Below are positions 1 through 7,764 of a stretch of 52,422 nucleotides of DNA, in pieces. The translations under genes were made by a program, and so were the position numbers. Numbering within the stretch: the stretch's first letter is position 1; every line of letters begins with the position of its first letter. The notes below the pieces were generated by a model. The model worked only from the letters and a program-made list of their open reading frames with translations. It made no database searches and was not told where the DNA came from. Source of the stretch: Candidatus Stackebrandtia faecavium (GTDB taxonomy: Bacteria; Actinomycetota; Actinomycetes; Mycobacteriales; Micromonosporaceae). The stretch is taken from positions 1-52,422 of the forward strand of contig DXIM01000092.1 in assembly GCA_019112895.1 (NCBI GenBank), read 5' to 3'.

Positions 1-717
1 GACGCATACCAGGCTCGGGGGCGAGTGGCCTTCGAGGCGGTCAAGGATCCGGCGCCACAGGACGGTCTGGGTTTCGGTGATGTTGTGACCGAATGCGAAG
101 ATCGCGTCACATTGATCGAAGTCCTCATAACACCCCGGCTGGCCGTCGGCGCCGAATGATTCCTTGAGCGACATTGCGGCAGTCGCGGTGCACAGGCGGG
201 TGTTGCCGTCCATGTGTGGCGTGCCTATGCCGGCCTTGCCAATGACGGCGAGCGCGTAATACTCCTCGAGCATGAGCTGTCCCGAGGTGTAGAAACCGTG
301 GGATAGAGGACCGTGCGCATCGAGGGCCTCGGCTGACCGCGCCACGATTCGGCGCATCGCCTCGTCCCAGGTGGCTTCCCGCAGACTCCCGCCGTCACGA
401 ACGAGCGGCACTGTGAGGCGATCCCGATGCTGTTGAGCACGCCAACCGTACAAGCCTTTTGGCCCGAGTCTTCCGCGGTTGACATGGTCGTCGTCTCTAC
501 CGCGCACACCGACCATGCGGCCATCGACGACTCCGATGTCGAGACCACAGCCGTTGCTGCACAGCACACAAGCGGACTGGACCCAATGTACCCGGTCGGG
601 ATCGACCCCGGCTTCGAGTACGTCGTCCCTGCGCACCGCCCAGTCTTGGCCCGGGTCGAAAGGATGTGCTTCCCCGTGAATGTTTGTCGTTCGTGAACCG
701 GCGTCCGCAAACTCCAT
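1..717 (-). CDS. Molybdopterin oxidoreductase (nitrate reductase/formate dehydrogenase-like), 5' part only
   Basis: The frame is open from an ATG at 717 to the window edge, giving the first 239 residues; the C-terminus lies outside. The N-terminal Fe-S region has Cys50, Cys53 and Cys57 (SACVLCSNGCGL). The position where a fourth cluster Cys is usual reads NRGRLGPKGLYGW, with Gly85. The segment GNTRLCTATA puts Cys176 where NapA-type enzymes carry the Mo-ligating Cys. The family consists of cytoplasmic or periplasmic bis-MGD oxidoreductases; no Tat signal is visible at this start. It is divergent from the SDR gene at 859. The substrate cannot be told from this fragment. Family assignment is secure; nitrate as substrate is only a possibility. 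Confidence 0.85.
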   Translation of the reverse strand, partial: MEFADAGSRTTNIHGEAHPFDPGQDWAVRRDDVLEAGVDPDRVHWVQSACVLCSNGCGLDIGVVDGRMVGVRGRDDDHVNRGRLGPKGLYGWRAQQHRDRLTVPLVRDGGSLREATWDEAMRRIVARSAEALDAHGPLSHGFYTSGQLMLEEYYALAVIGKAGIGTPHMDGNTRLCTATAAMSLKESFGADGQPGCYEDFDQCDAIFAFGHNITETQTVLWRRILDRLEGHSPPSLVCV

Positions 718-858
718 GGTTCCGACGGTACGCCTCGGGACATCCCGCATCAGGCGATCTGCAGAGGCGGCGGCCCTGCCACACCCCAGATGGTTAACGA
801 ACGAACACGATGGGTAATCGTCACGTATCACGCTGGATGGATCAACGAAGGATAAGTC

Positions 859-1713
859 ATGAGCGAGCACACGCGGCCACCGCAAAAGCAGGATCCTCCG
901 GGACGCACCGAAGCGATGGAACCGAAGCCACGCGACGAAATGCGGTCCTATAGGGGCAATGGCCTACTCGAAGGTAAGCGGGCCTTGATAACGGGTGGCG
1001 ACTCAGGCATAGGGCGAGCCGTCGCCGTGGCGTTCGCGAAGGAAGGAGCCGATGTAGCGATCGCATATCTCACCGAGCATGACGACGCCCAGCGCACCGC
1101 CGAACTGGTTCGAGACCAGGCTCGAACGTGTCGGCTCTTGCCCGGCGATCTCGCCGACGCCGACCATTGCGGTGCCATAGTGGGCGACGCCGTGACCTCA
1201 TTGGGTGGTCTCGACATTCTCGTCAACAACGCAGCGACACAGACGCCCGTCGACGATGTGGAAAAACTGACTGAAGAACAGTGGATGCACACCTTCGACG
1301 TCAATATGCATAGCTATTTCCGTGTCACATCGGCGGCTCTACCCCACCTTCGTGACGGCAGCTGCATCATCAACACTGGCTCGGTCAATGGTTTGCGCGG
1401 CAACAAATCCCTCATCGATTACTCGGCGACGAAGGGCGCGATACATGCCTGGACCTTCTCCATGGCACAGGCTTTGGTCCCGAAGGGAATCCGCGTCAAC
1501 TGTGTCGCGCCTGGCCCGGTGTGGACCCCACTGATTCCGGCAACCCTTCCCTCTGAGCAGGTGGCAGACTTCGGTCAGCAGGCTCCTTATGGTCGGGCCG
1601 CGGACCCGGACGAACTCGCACCCTCGTACGTCTTCTTCGCCGCCGGACAAATGTCGTCGTACTACTCCGGTGAAGTCTTCGCCGCGCTGGGTGGTGAGAC
1701 CACCCCCGGTTGA
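859..1713 (+). CDS. SDR family NAD(P)-dependent oxidoreductase
   Basis: A 284-residue short-chain dehydrogenase/reductase. It has the cofactor motif TGGDSGIG at 45-52, NNAA at 123-126, catalytic Ser175, and YSATK with Tyr188 and Lys192. A polar N-terminal extension of about 38 residues precedes the Rossmann fold, as in the YghA/YhdF-like group of cytosolic SDRs often annotated as glucose dehydrogenase-like. The ATG follows AAGGATAA at a usable distance. The gene stands alone, divergent from the molybdopterin enzyme. The family is certain from the motifs; the substrate is unknown. Confidence 0.93.
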   Translation: MSEHTRPPQKQDPPGRTEAMEPKPRDEMRSYRGNGLLEGKRALITGGDSGIGRAVAVAFAKEGADVAIAYLTEHDDAQRTAELVRDQARTCRLLPGDLADADHCGAIVGDAVTSLGGLDILVNNAATQTPVDDVEKLTEEQWMHTFDVNMHSYFRVTSAALPHLRDGSCIINTGSVNGLRGNKSLIDYSATKGAIHAWTFSMAQALVPKGIRVNCVAPGPVWTPLIPATLPSEQVADFGQQAPYGRAADPDELAPSYVFFAAGQMSSYYSGEVFAALGGETTPG

Positions 1714-1891
1714 CCCCTTAACCGTCCCAGCCCCACATCTGCCGCGCGAACAGGCAATTGTGGCCCAATGTGCAGTCACCCACAGAAATCGTGCGAGCAA
1801 TTATGGCCGATTTCTGGATGTTGGCACTAGCTGCGCATCGGGTGAGTCCCGCACAATATTGACAGTATCGACCCTCGTACCCAGGAGCGAC

Positions 1892-2431
1892 GTGTCCCTT
1901 CTCGCCGATCAGCTATCTACTGTGACCGTACAGGCGCAGTCGCAGGATAAGACAGTGCGCGCAGAGCTTACTTACGATCATGGCCTGCGCGTCAAGTTGA
2001 AGCCCGATTGTTTGGCCGGTCATTCCACGCAGAGCCTGGCCCGGTCCATAGATTCCGCTTTGTATCGGGTCTTGAACGGTTTCCAAAACGCGAGCGATTT
2101 CAAGATGAACCGATTGATGGCAGCCGACGAGCGCGACGCGCTGCGAGAGTCTGAAGTGGGCCGAAGAATGAAGCCGTTCATCGAAGCCAAAGACAAGGTC
2201 AAGGCGGCAGCCACGAGCCCTAGCCAGACGATAAAAATCGCGTGGAACGGCAAGGTCACGGCCACGACCGTCCACATGAAGGCATTGAAGACGGATGAGA
2301 CGCGGGTTGCAGAAGAGATACGGGCCGCCTTCACCGCAGCCATGTCGACGTATGCGGATACGATCTCAAAGCTATATACGAGACTCGTCGATGACGAGTT
2401 CAGAGTGAACGGTGCTCGCCATGGTAATTAA
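1892..2431 (+). CDS. YbaB/EbfC-like protein, first gene of a type VII-type effector cassette
   Basis: A 179-residue protein. The GTG at 1892 is preceded by AGGAG at 1883-1887; the longer upstream reading frame runs inside the SDR gene and is unlikely. Two similar segments, at about residues 15-65 and 105-155, share a pattern of charged beta strand, G-[LK]-V turn and amphipathic helix (KTVRAELTYDHGLRVKL and QTIKIAWNGKVTATTVHMK). That resembles the small YbaB/EbfC fold, here possibly duplicated. YbaB-like proteins are commonly encoded beside WXG100 genes in actinobacteria. The stop overlaps the next gene, so the two are probably translationally coupled. The fold is an inference from pattern only. 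Confidence 0.6.
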   Translation: MSLLADQLSTVTVQAQSQDKTVRAELTYDHGLRVKLKPDCLAGHSTQSLARSIDSALYRVLNGFQNASDFKMNRLMAADERDALRESEVGRRMKPFIEAKDKVKAAATSPSQTIKIAWNGKVTATTVHMKALKTDETRVAEEIRAAFTAAMSTYADTISKLYTRLVDDEFRVNGARHGN

Positions 2432-2723
2432 ACTCTCCGAAGAGGATCTGGATGGCATGTCCAAGTCCGCAGGCGATGTCGAAGACAAGGCCAAGGATGC
2501 GGGAAAGGTCATATCCAAGTCCGAGCTGCCCGCGATCACCGGATGGTTGACATTGGACGCTATCAAAGAGGTCAACGACCGCTGGGACGACCAGACGAAA
2601 CATTGCGCGGACCGCTGGTTGTACTTCTCCGGTGCCTTGTCACACACCGCTGATCACGTCGTGGCCACGGACGAAGAGAACGCGTTCTATCTTCCCACCG
2701 ACATACCCGGCGAACCGAACTAG
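2421..2723 (+). CDS. EspC/WXG100-like type VII secretion partner protein
   Basis: A 100-residue acidic, helical protein. Length and shape match ESX-associated EspC-like (DUF2580) proteins: two predicted helices around a GW turn (Gly41-Trp42), then a tail with Tyr90-Leu-Pro-Thr-Asp94. That tail is a YxxxD motif, the general type VII secretion signal. The ATG at 2421 lies inside the end of the upstream gene; a GTG at 2412 is an alternative. It is followed 11 bases later by a WXG-motif protein that lacks its own YxxxD tail, so this may be the signal-bearing half of a secreted pair. No ESX core component (EccC, EccB, MycP) is in the window. Confidence 0.65.
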   Translation: MVIKLSEEDLDGMSKSAGDVEDKAKDAGKVISKSELPAITGWLTLDAIKEVNDRWDDQTKHCADRWLYFSGALSHTADHVVATDEENAFYLPTDIPGEPN

Positions 2724-2734
2724 AGGGTGGAATC

Positions 2735-3877
2735 GTGGATTTCGCACAACTGCGCGACGCCGACATCAGCAGCGTCGAAAACCTCGTATCCCCGTGGGGT
2801 AAAGCATCCGACCATCTGACAAGCGCGAAGACGACTGCGACCAACCAGGTGGCAGGCAAGATCCGAAATGGCGCGTGGGAAGGCGATGCCGCCAACACCG
2901 CCAAGGACAAGGTCCAATTCCTGGAAGACCAGCTGACTGCGGGCGATGCCGAGGCCAGCGCGATCCAATCGATCCTGAAACAAGCGGTCACCTCGTTCAC
3001 CGGCTGTCAGGAGCGGCTCAAGGAATCGATCAATAAGGTCAACGCGGAAGATGCCTTGCAAATCGACGACTCCGGCCATGTGTCGGTCAAACCGATCACT
3101 TCCGGTGATGTATGGGCCGGGGTCAATATCGTGACCCGGTACATCGAGCTGCAGACCACCGCTTACATACTGAACCTCGAGATCACCGACACGATCGCCG
3201 ACGCCCGAAACATCGACGGCGCCGTCGCCACGAAGCTGCGTGCCGCGGCGAACGTGGACGATCAAAACGGTGCCGACTTCAACGGCGACGCCGACGGGTC
3301 CATGGACCTGCCGGAAGACGGCAACATTCCTGGAACCCTGTTCGACACGGCGCTGCCCGACGCCATGGCCTGGTACTCGAAGCTGGGCAACATGGCCGCC
3401 AGTGAACCGTTCGCCGACGGCACCCCCGATGAACAGTCCGAAGGTATCGGCAACATGATCAAGTACGAAGTAGAACGTGCCGGGGGCTCGTGCAAGCTCG
3501 TGGACGGGCTCATGGTGTGCGTGGGCGCACCCGACCACATGTATGAGCGTGGCGGCACCACCTACGGCGACACGTTCATCAGCAACAGCGAAAGCTGGAA
3601 CGATTTCGACAGCATGTCGCAACACGACCGGGACGAACTGATCGCGCACGAAAAGTACCACCGCGACGAGCAGTGGCGCAAACACGGGATTTCGTTCGGG
3701 CGCAAGTATCTGGAGGCCGAGTTTCACGCACAGCGCGGCGGCTACACGAACCCGTACGAGATATCCGCCGAGGAAGAAGGCGGTCGTACCGGGTACGACA
3801 TCGTGCATCCGCCGGAGCCGAACCCCGAGCCTGGGCCGAGTCCCGAACCGGGGCCCGCGCCGACACCGCCGGGCTAA
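2735..3877 (+). CDS. WXG-domain protein with C-terminal HEXXH metallopeptidase-like domain
   Basis: A 380-residue protein with GTG start after GAGGGTGG. Residues 1-105 form a WXG100-like helical hairpin with Trp48-Glu-Gly50. The middle, 106-240, is acidic. Residues 250-350 contain a Cys pair (253, 262), GGTTYGDTFIS, and HEKYH at 305-309 followed by QW at 313-314 and NPYEISAEEEGG at 339-350. HEXXH followed by a downstream Glu (342 or 346) is the gluzincin arrangement seen in small bacterial metallopeptidase and toxin domains. The last 22 residues are Pro/Glu/Gly-rich. There is no Sec signal. With the preceding EspC-like gene it looks like an exported effector. No cognate immunity gene is recognisable next to it. 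Enzymatic activity is inferred. Confidence 0.7.
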   Translation: MDFAQLRDADISSVENLVSPWGKASDHLTSAKTTATNQVAGKIRNGAWEGDAANTAKDKVQFLEDQLTAGDAEASAIQSILKQAVTSFTGCQERLKESINKVNAEDALQIDDSGHVSVKPITSGDVWAGVNIVTRYIELQTTAYILNLEITDTIADARNIDGAVATKLRAAANVDDQNGADFNGDADGSMDLPEDGNIPGTLFDTALPDAMAWYSKLGNMAASEPFADGTPDEQSEGIGNMIKYEVERAGGSCKLVDGLMVCVGAPDHMYERGGTTYGDTFISNSESWNDFDSMSQHDRDELIAHEKYHRDEQWRKHGISFGRKYLEAEFHAQRGGYTNPYEISAEEEGGRTGYDIVHPPEPNPEPGPSPEPGPAPTPPG

Positions 3878-3937
3878 CGGATACAAACCGATACCGATCA
3901 CCGGAATGCCACGGTTCGGTGACTCGTTGACACTGGT

Positions 3938-5038
3938 GTGACTAGACGTGTGGATATTGCCGTCGTCGGCGCCGGACAGGCCGGACTGTCGAGTGGATAT
4001 TTTCTGCAGCGTGCGGGGCTACGCCCCGACGATGAGTTCGTCGTGTTCGACGCCGATGACGGCCCCGGCGGCGCATGGCGACACCGCTGGCCGACGTTGA
4101 CGTTTTCGACCGTGCACGGAATTCATCAACTGCCCGGGATGAAGGTGCCAGTGCAGCCGGACCCCGACGCTCCGGTGGCCCCGAATATCGCCAGATATTT
4201 CGCCGATTACGAGGACACTTTCGACCTGCGGGTGCGCCGGCCCGTGAAGGTCATCTCCGTTACCGAGGACGAGGCGGATCGGCTGCGCGTCACAACCGAC
4301 GGCGCCGGCGACGTCATTACCCGCGGACTCATCAACGCGACCGGTACGTGGCGATCACCCTTTTGGCCTCACTACCCTGGGCGCGCGGATTTCCGGGGCC
4401 GCCAGGTGCATACCGCCGACTATCCCGGTCCCGCGCCGTTCGCGAACCGCCGGGTCATCGTCGTGGGTGGTGGCACGTCCGCAATCCAGCATTTGATGGA
4501 GATCGCCGGTGTTGCCGAACACACGACTTGGGTGACTCGACGGCCCGTCGAGTTCACCGACCGTCCTTTCGATGCCCAGCGGGGGCGCGAAGTGGAGGCC
4601 CGTGTGGCGCGAAGAGTGGCGCAAGGCTATCCGCCCGAGAGCATCATCGCTTCAACGGGACACCAACTTACGCCGCAGGTGCGCCGCGCCATGGAGGCCG
4701 GCGTACTGAAGCGTTGGCCCATGTTTTCGCGTCTCACCGAGAACGGGGCGCAATGGGCCGACGGCACCTTCCTCGAGGCGGACACAATCGTGTGGGCCAC
4801 CGGTTTCCGGTCCGTGCTGGACCATTTGAGACCTCTGCGTCTGCGTCACCGCAACGGCGGGATAGCAATGGACGACACGCAGGTCGCCTCGGATCCACGG
4901 ATACATCTGGTGGGGTATGGCCCGTCGGCCAGCACGATCGGTGCAAATCGTGCTGCGCGCCGTGCCGTACGGCGGTTGCGCGCGCATCTGGGTATCGAGA
5001 AACGCGCGCCGCACGCGGGGATCGGTGTCCGCGGTTGA
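3938..5038 (+). CDS. FAD-dependent NAD(P)H oxidoreductase / flavin-containing monooxygenase-like
   Basis: A 366-residue protein starting at GTG. The FAD-binding Rossmann motif VGAGQAGLSSGY lies near residues 10-21 and a second nucleotide motif VVGGGTSAIQ near 175-184. A C-terminal ATGF motif precedes the final FAD-contacting segment. This two-dinucleotide-fold layout is that of class B flavoprotein monooxygenases and putative flavoprotein (CzcO/TrkA-like) oxidoreductases. The enzyme is soluble, and its substrate is unknown. It follows the effector cassette by 60 bases in the same direction but shows no functional link. The 3' side faces the unknown protein at 5212-6000; the 173 bases between them show no clear terminator. 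Confidence 0.85.
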   Translation: MTRRVDIAVVGAGQAGLSSGYFLQRAGLRPDDEFVVFDADDGPGGAWRHRWPTLTFSTVHGIHQLPGMKVPVQPDPDAPVAPNIARYFADYEDTFDLRVRRPVKVISVTEDEADRLRVTTDGAGDVITRGLINATGTWRSPFWPHYPGRADFRGRQVHTADYPGPAPFANRRVIVVGGGTSAIQHLMEIAGVAEHTTWVTRRPVEFTDRPFDAQRGREVEARVARRVAQGYPPESIIASTGHQLTPQVRRAMEAGVLKRWPMFSRLTENGAQWADGTFLEADTIVWATGFRSVLDHLRPLRLRHRNGGIAMDDTQVASDPRIHLVGYGPSASTIGANRAARRAVRRLRAHLGIEKRAPHAGIGVRG

Positions 5039-5211
5039 TGGAGGGCCGGCCGCCTCGACCGAAAACCAGCAACCAGTGTTCCCCATCAGACGCTGGTATA
5101 CCGGCCATCGTGCATATCGATGCTGTCCCTGTGGCACTTTCGTCAACTGCCATGCGCAGGCGTTGACACCCGGCATTCAGGTGCAGGAGCCGCAGTCCCC
5201 GGCGCCTCCGG

Positions 5212-6000
5212 TTATGCCACCCGCGCGGTTTTCGCCAGGTGGTAGCGTCGCGACAGACGACGCCAGTTCGCCTGCAGCACAAAGGGTTCGTCGCCATCAA
5301 GACCATCGACATGCGATGGACGCAGGCGTCCCGAAGCATCGTACACATACGCCCGCATATCGACGCCACCCCAAGCCGTGCGGCTATCACCATCCATAAG
5401 GCAGCACAGGCCCTCGCGCACGGTGATCGTGTCATGATCGAGCCGCACCGCCAGGCGTTCAATACTGGTCACGGTCCGAGCCGGACGACCATCCTCATTG
5501 AGAAGCGAGACGATCTCCTGCCCCAAGAAACCAGCCGCAGCCCGCCAGCGCAAGTGGTCCTCGTGCTGTTGTTGTCGTGACGACAGTGTGAGAACCTCCG
5601 CGGGTAGCGGCAGGGCCGGTGATGGTCGCCAGTGCGTTTGTCCCCGGGTGCGGTACTGGCGGTAGAGGCCGAGGCGCTCGCCAACGGAAGCCACTTCACC
5701 GATCGTGCAAGGGTACGCATGGCCGAGCGCGTTCAGGTGGCGTTGGATTCGGCGCCGGGATCGACGCGTCACTGGCACCAGGAGCGGGAAGTCCATGATG
5801 CGGACGGCATCGATGTCGATGTCTGGGTATTGCTGCGCGAGGTATGCCACGAGCGTGCGGCCGAGACTGCCGGCGTGCCGTTGCTGTGCGGCGTTGCACA
5901 GTGCATGCCACACGAAACGTCCTTCGGCTGGGAAGTAGCGCGACCATCCGGATCGGTCCCAATCGGCTCGCCACAATCGCTGGATGTCATCGTCCAACAT
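5212..6000 (-). CDS. Protein of unknown function (262 residues)
   Basis: I do not recognise this protein with confidence. The ATG at 6000 is preceded by GGAGG five bases away, which makes it a better start than the GTG at 6030. The product is soluble, rich in Arg, Trp and Tyr, with no signal peptide or membrane segment. It contains RLWRADWDRSGWSRYFP near the N-terminus and a basic RRSRRRIQRHL stretch mid-protein. The early part has a weak resemblance to the DUF6042 group of actinobacterial proteins, not established here. Codon third positions are G/C-rich over the whole length, as expected for a real gene. It is convergent with the monooxygenase gene. Confidence 0.6.
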   Translation of the reverse strand: MLDDDIQRLWRADWDRSGWSRYFPAEGRFVWHALCNAAQQRHAGSLGRTLVAYLAQQYPDIDIDAVRIMDFPLLVPVTRRSRRRIQRHLNALGHAYPCTIGEVASVGERLGLYRQYRTRGQTHWRPSPALPLPAEVLTLSSRQQQHEDHLRWRAAAGFLGQEIVSLLNEDGRPARTVTSIERLAVRLDHDTITVREGLCCLMDGDSRTAWGGVDMRAYVYDASGRLRPSHVDGLDGDEPFVLQANWRRLSRRYHLAKTARVA

Positions 6001-6085
6001 CTGGTCCTCCTCGGCGCGGGCACTCACCACGCGAGAAGCTACATCGGACCGGCACCCCCGACAACGTACTCATTGTGCGTTTTCT

Positions 6086-6883
6086 TTATTCCGGCTCGGT
6101 CGCCATACCGCAGATCCGGGGCAACGTCTCCACGATCTCGTCCCGCAGCACCGCATCGACGCGGCGGTCATACTGCGTCGGTTCGGCATTGCACACCACG
6201 ACGCGTGCCCCCGCCTCGAGCGCCACGTCAACGAGTCCCGCGGCAGGAAACACGGTCAACGACGTGCCCACGGCTATCAAAAGATCGCAGGTGTCGGCGG
6301 CCGTAGCGGCGGCCTCCAGGACTTCGGTGTCCAGTTGCTGCCCGAAGAAGATCGTCGTCGACTTCAGGATGCCGCCGCAGTCAGGGCATTGCGGGTCATG
6401 TTCGCCCGCGTCGAGGCGGGCGAAAATGTTTTCCATCCGCGTGCGGTAGTCGCAGTCCAGGCACACCACGCCGAAGAGGTTGCCGTGAACTTCGAGTACC
6501 TTGTCCGGGCTGGCCCCGGCCGCCTGGTGGAGCCCGTCGATGTTTTGGGTGATGATCCGATTGAGTGTGCCCCGACGCTCCAAGTTGACGATCGCCCTGT
6601 GCGCCTCGTTCGGCAGAACCTGCCAGGCCGGATGGGCGCGACGGCGCCGCCAGGATTCCTCGCGGATGTGGGGGAAGCGCACGTAGTAATCGATGTCAAC
6701 GTATTTTGCGGAGTCCGGGTCCTTCGTCCAGGATCCCTGCGGCCCCCGGTAATCCGGAATCCCCGAGGCTGTCGACATTCCGGCCCCCGAAAAGACCGTC
6801 ACCGAATCCGCGTTCGCGACCCATTCGCGTACCTGTTCCACAGTCATCGTTGTCAACGATACGAGGCTCACACTGGCCGCCAT
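6086..6883 (-). CDS. SIR2 family NAD-dependent protein deacylase
   Basis: A 265-residue sirtuin. It has GAGMSTASGIPDYRG at 33-47 for NAD binding, TQNIDGLH at 112-119, catalytic His133 in EVHGNL, a zinc ribbon with Cys141, Cys144, Cys166 and Cys169, and GTSLTVFPAAGL near the C-terminus. Sirtuins remove acyl groups from lysines with consumption of NAD+, giving O-acyl-ADP-ribose and nicotinamide. Starts at 6871 (GTG) or 6847 (ATG, beginning MTVEQVREW) are also possible; none has a strong ribosome binding site, and the 6847 start gives a more usual length. It is divergent from the hydrolase at 6919, with a short palindrome between them. Confidence 0.93.
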   Translation of the reverse strand: MAASVSLVSLTTMTVEQVREWVANADSVTVFSGAGMSTASGIPDYRGPQGSWTKDPDSAKYVDIDYYVRFPHIREESWRRRRAHPAWQVLPNEAHRAIVNLERRGTLNRIITQNIDGLHQAAGASPDKVLEVHGNLFGVVCLDCDYRTRMENIFARLDAGEHDPQCPDCGGILKSTTIFFGQQLDTEVLEAAATAADTCDLLIAVGTSLTVFPAAGLVDVALEAGARVVVCNAEPTQYDRRVDAVLRDEIVETLPRICGMATEPE

Positions 6884-6894
6884 AGTCAGCGCTG

Positions 6895-6910
6895 GTTACT
6901 CGGTAGTAAC
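6895..6910. promoter_or_regulatory. 16-bp palindrome between sirtuin and hydrolase genes (putative operator)
   Basis: GTTACT-CGGT-AGTAAC is a perfect inverted repeat with 6-bp arms and a 4-base centre. It lies in the 35-base gap between the divergent sirtuin start and the GTG at 6919. Its position over both presumed promoters suggests a repressor site. No matching regulator is encoded nearby. Confidence 0.4.
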
Positions 6911-6918
6911 ATAGCGCC

Positions 6919-7764
6919 GTGCTCCCTTACCAACAGCTCTATTTCACGCGTGATAACCAACGGCTGGGCTACCACCACTACGCCAACCGCGGCGCGAACC
7001 TGGGAGTCATCATCCTGCCCGCGATGGGCGTACCCGCGGGCTACTACCGCCGATTCGCACTCCAGCTATGCGAACGGGGCGCGAATGTCACGATCGCCGA
7101 CCTTCGCGGTGTGGGATCGAGCAGCCCAAAAGCGTCGCGTCACAACAACTTCGGTTACGCCGAGCTCCTCGACGACGTCGACGAGTTCCTTACGCTCATC
7201 ACGCCTCAGCTCGCCGGTCGTTACGTCCTGCTACTCGGTCACAGCCTGGGCGGCCAACTGGCGAGCCTGCATCTGGCCCGCAAGCACCGAAACGGAGCGG
7301 AAACCGGCATCGACGCCCTCGGTCTCATCGCCAGCGGAATCCCGTATCGACGCTTGTACGGCGTGCGCGGACCCGCGGTCAGCACGATGGCGGCCTACAT
7401 GCGCACCGTCTCCAACATTCGCGGACATTGGCCCGGTCACGGCTTCGCAGGGAGGCAGCCGCGTCGACTCATCGACGACTGGGCACACACTGTGTTCCAC
7501 GGGGAATTCGTCAAAATCGGTGGCCAACAGCTGCACGATCACCTCGCCCACATCACGCAGCCGGTGCACGCGGTGACCATCGAAGGCGACTATTTCACTC
7601 CCCCGCCCACGACCCGACGCCTCACCGACCACATGACCTACGCACCACTGTCCACATACCACTACACGCGCGACACTGCGCAGGGGCCGATCGACCACAT
7701 TCGTTGGGCGAAGTACGCCGACGGGCTCGCCACGCACATGCTCGAGTTCGTCGCCGATACCTAG
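6919..7764 (+). CDS. Alpha/beta hydrolase (serine hydrolase) family protein
   Basis: A 281-residue cytosolic alpha/beta hydrolase. The nucleophile elbow GHSLGG is at 107-112 with Ser109, and an oxyanion-loop-like segment LPAMGVPAGYYRR is near 33-45. The C-terminal DHIRWAKYADG probably carries the catalytic His. The layout resembles predicted YheT/YbfF-like hydrolases of unknown substrate. The GTG start lies 8 bases after the palindrome at 6895-6910, so the message would have almost no leader and no Shine-Dalgarno. The 3' end overlaps the convergent transporter gene by 4 bases (shared CTAG), so no separate terminator is visible. Confidence 0.85.
   Translation: MLPYQQLYFTRDNQRLGYHHYANRGANLGVIILPAMGVPAGYYRRFALQLCERGANVTIADLRGVGSSSPKASRHNNFGYAELLDDVDEFLTLITPQLAGRYVLLLGHSLGGQLASLHLARKHRNGAETGIDALGLIASGIPYRRLYGVRGPAVSTMAAYMRTVSNIRGHWPGHGFAGRQPRRLIDDWAHTVFHGEFVKIGGQQLHDHLAHITQPVHAVTIEGDYFTPPPTTRRLTDHMTYAPLSTYHYTRDTAQGPIDHIRWAKYADGLATHMLEFVADT

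Noticed and set aside
2720-3901. 393-residue open frame on the minus strand opposite the WXG-HEXXH gene
   Set aside because: It mirrors the codon structure of the plus-strand gene, has no ribosome binding site, no recognisable motif, and a low-complexity Val/Gly/Arg composition typical of antisense frames in high-GC DNA.
5160-5280. Short minus-strand frame ending in GGAGDCGSCT downstream of the unknown protein
   Set aside because: Cys-rich end looks peptide-like, but there is no start codon with a binding site and the upper part overlaps the unknown gene in another frame.
5984-7576. 530-codon plus-strand frame over the sirtuin and hydrolase
   Set aside because: It runs antisense to the well-supported sirtuin and out of frame in the hydrolase. 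The composition is Arg/Ser-rich without domains.
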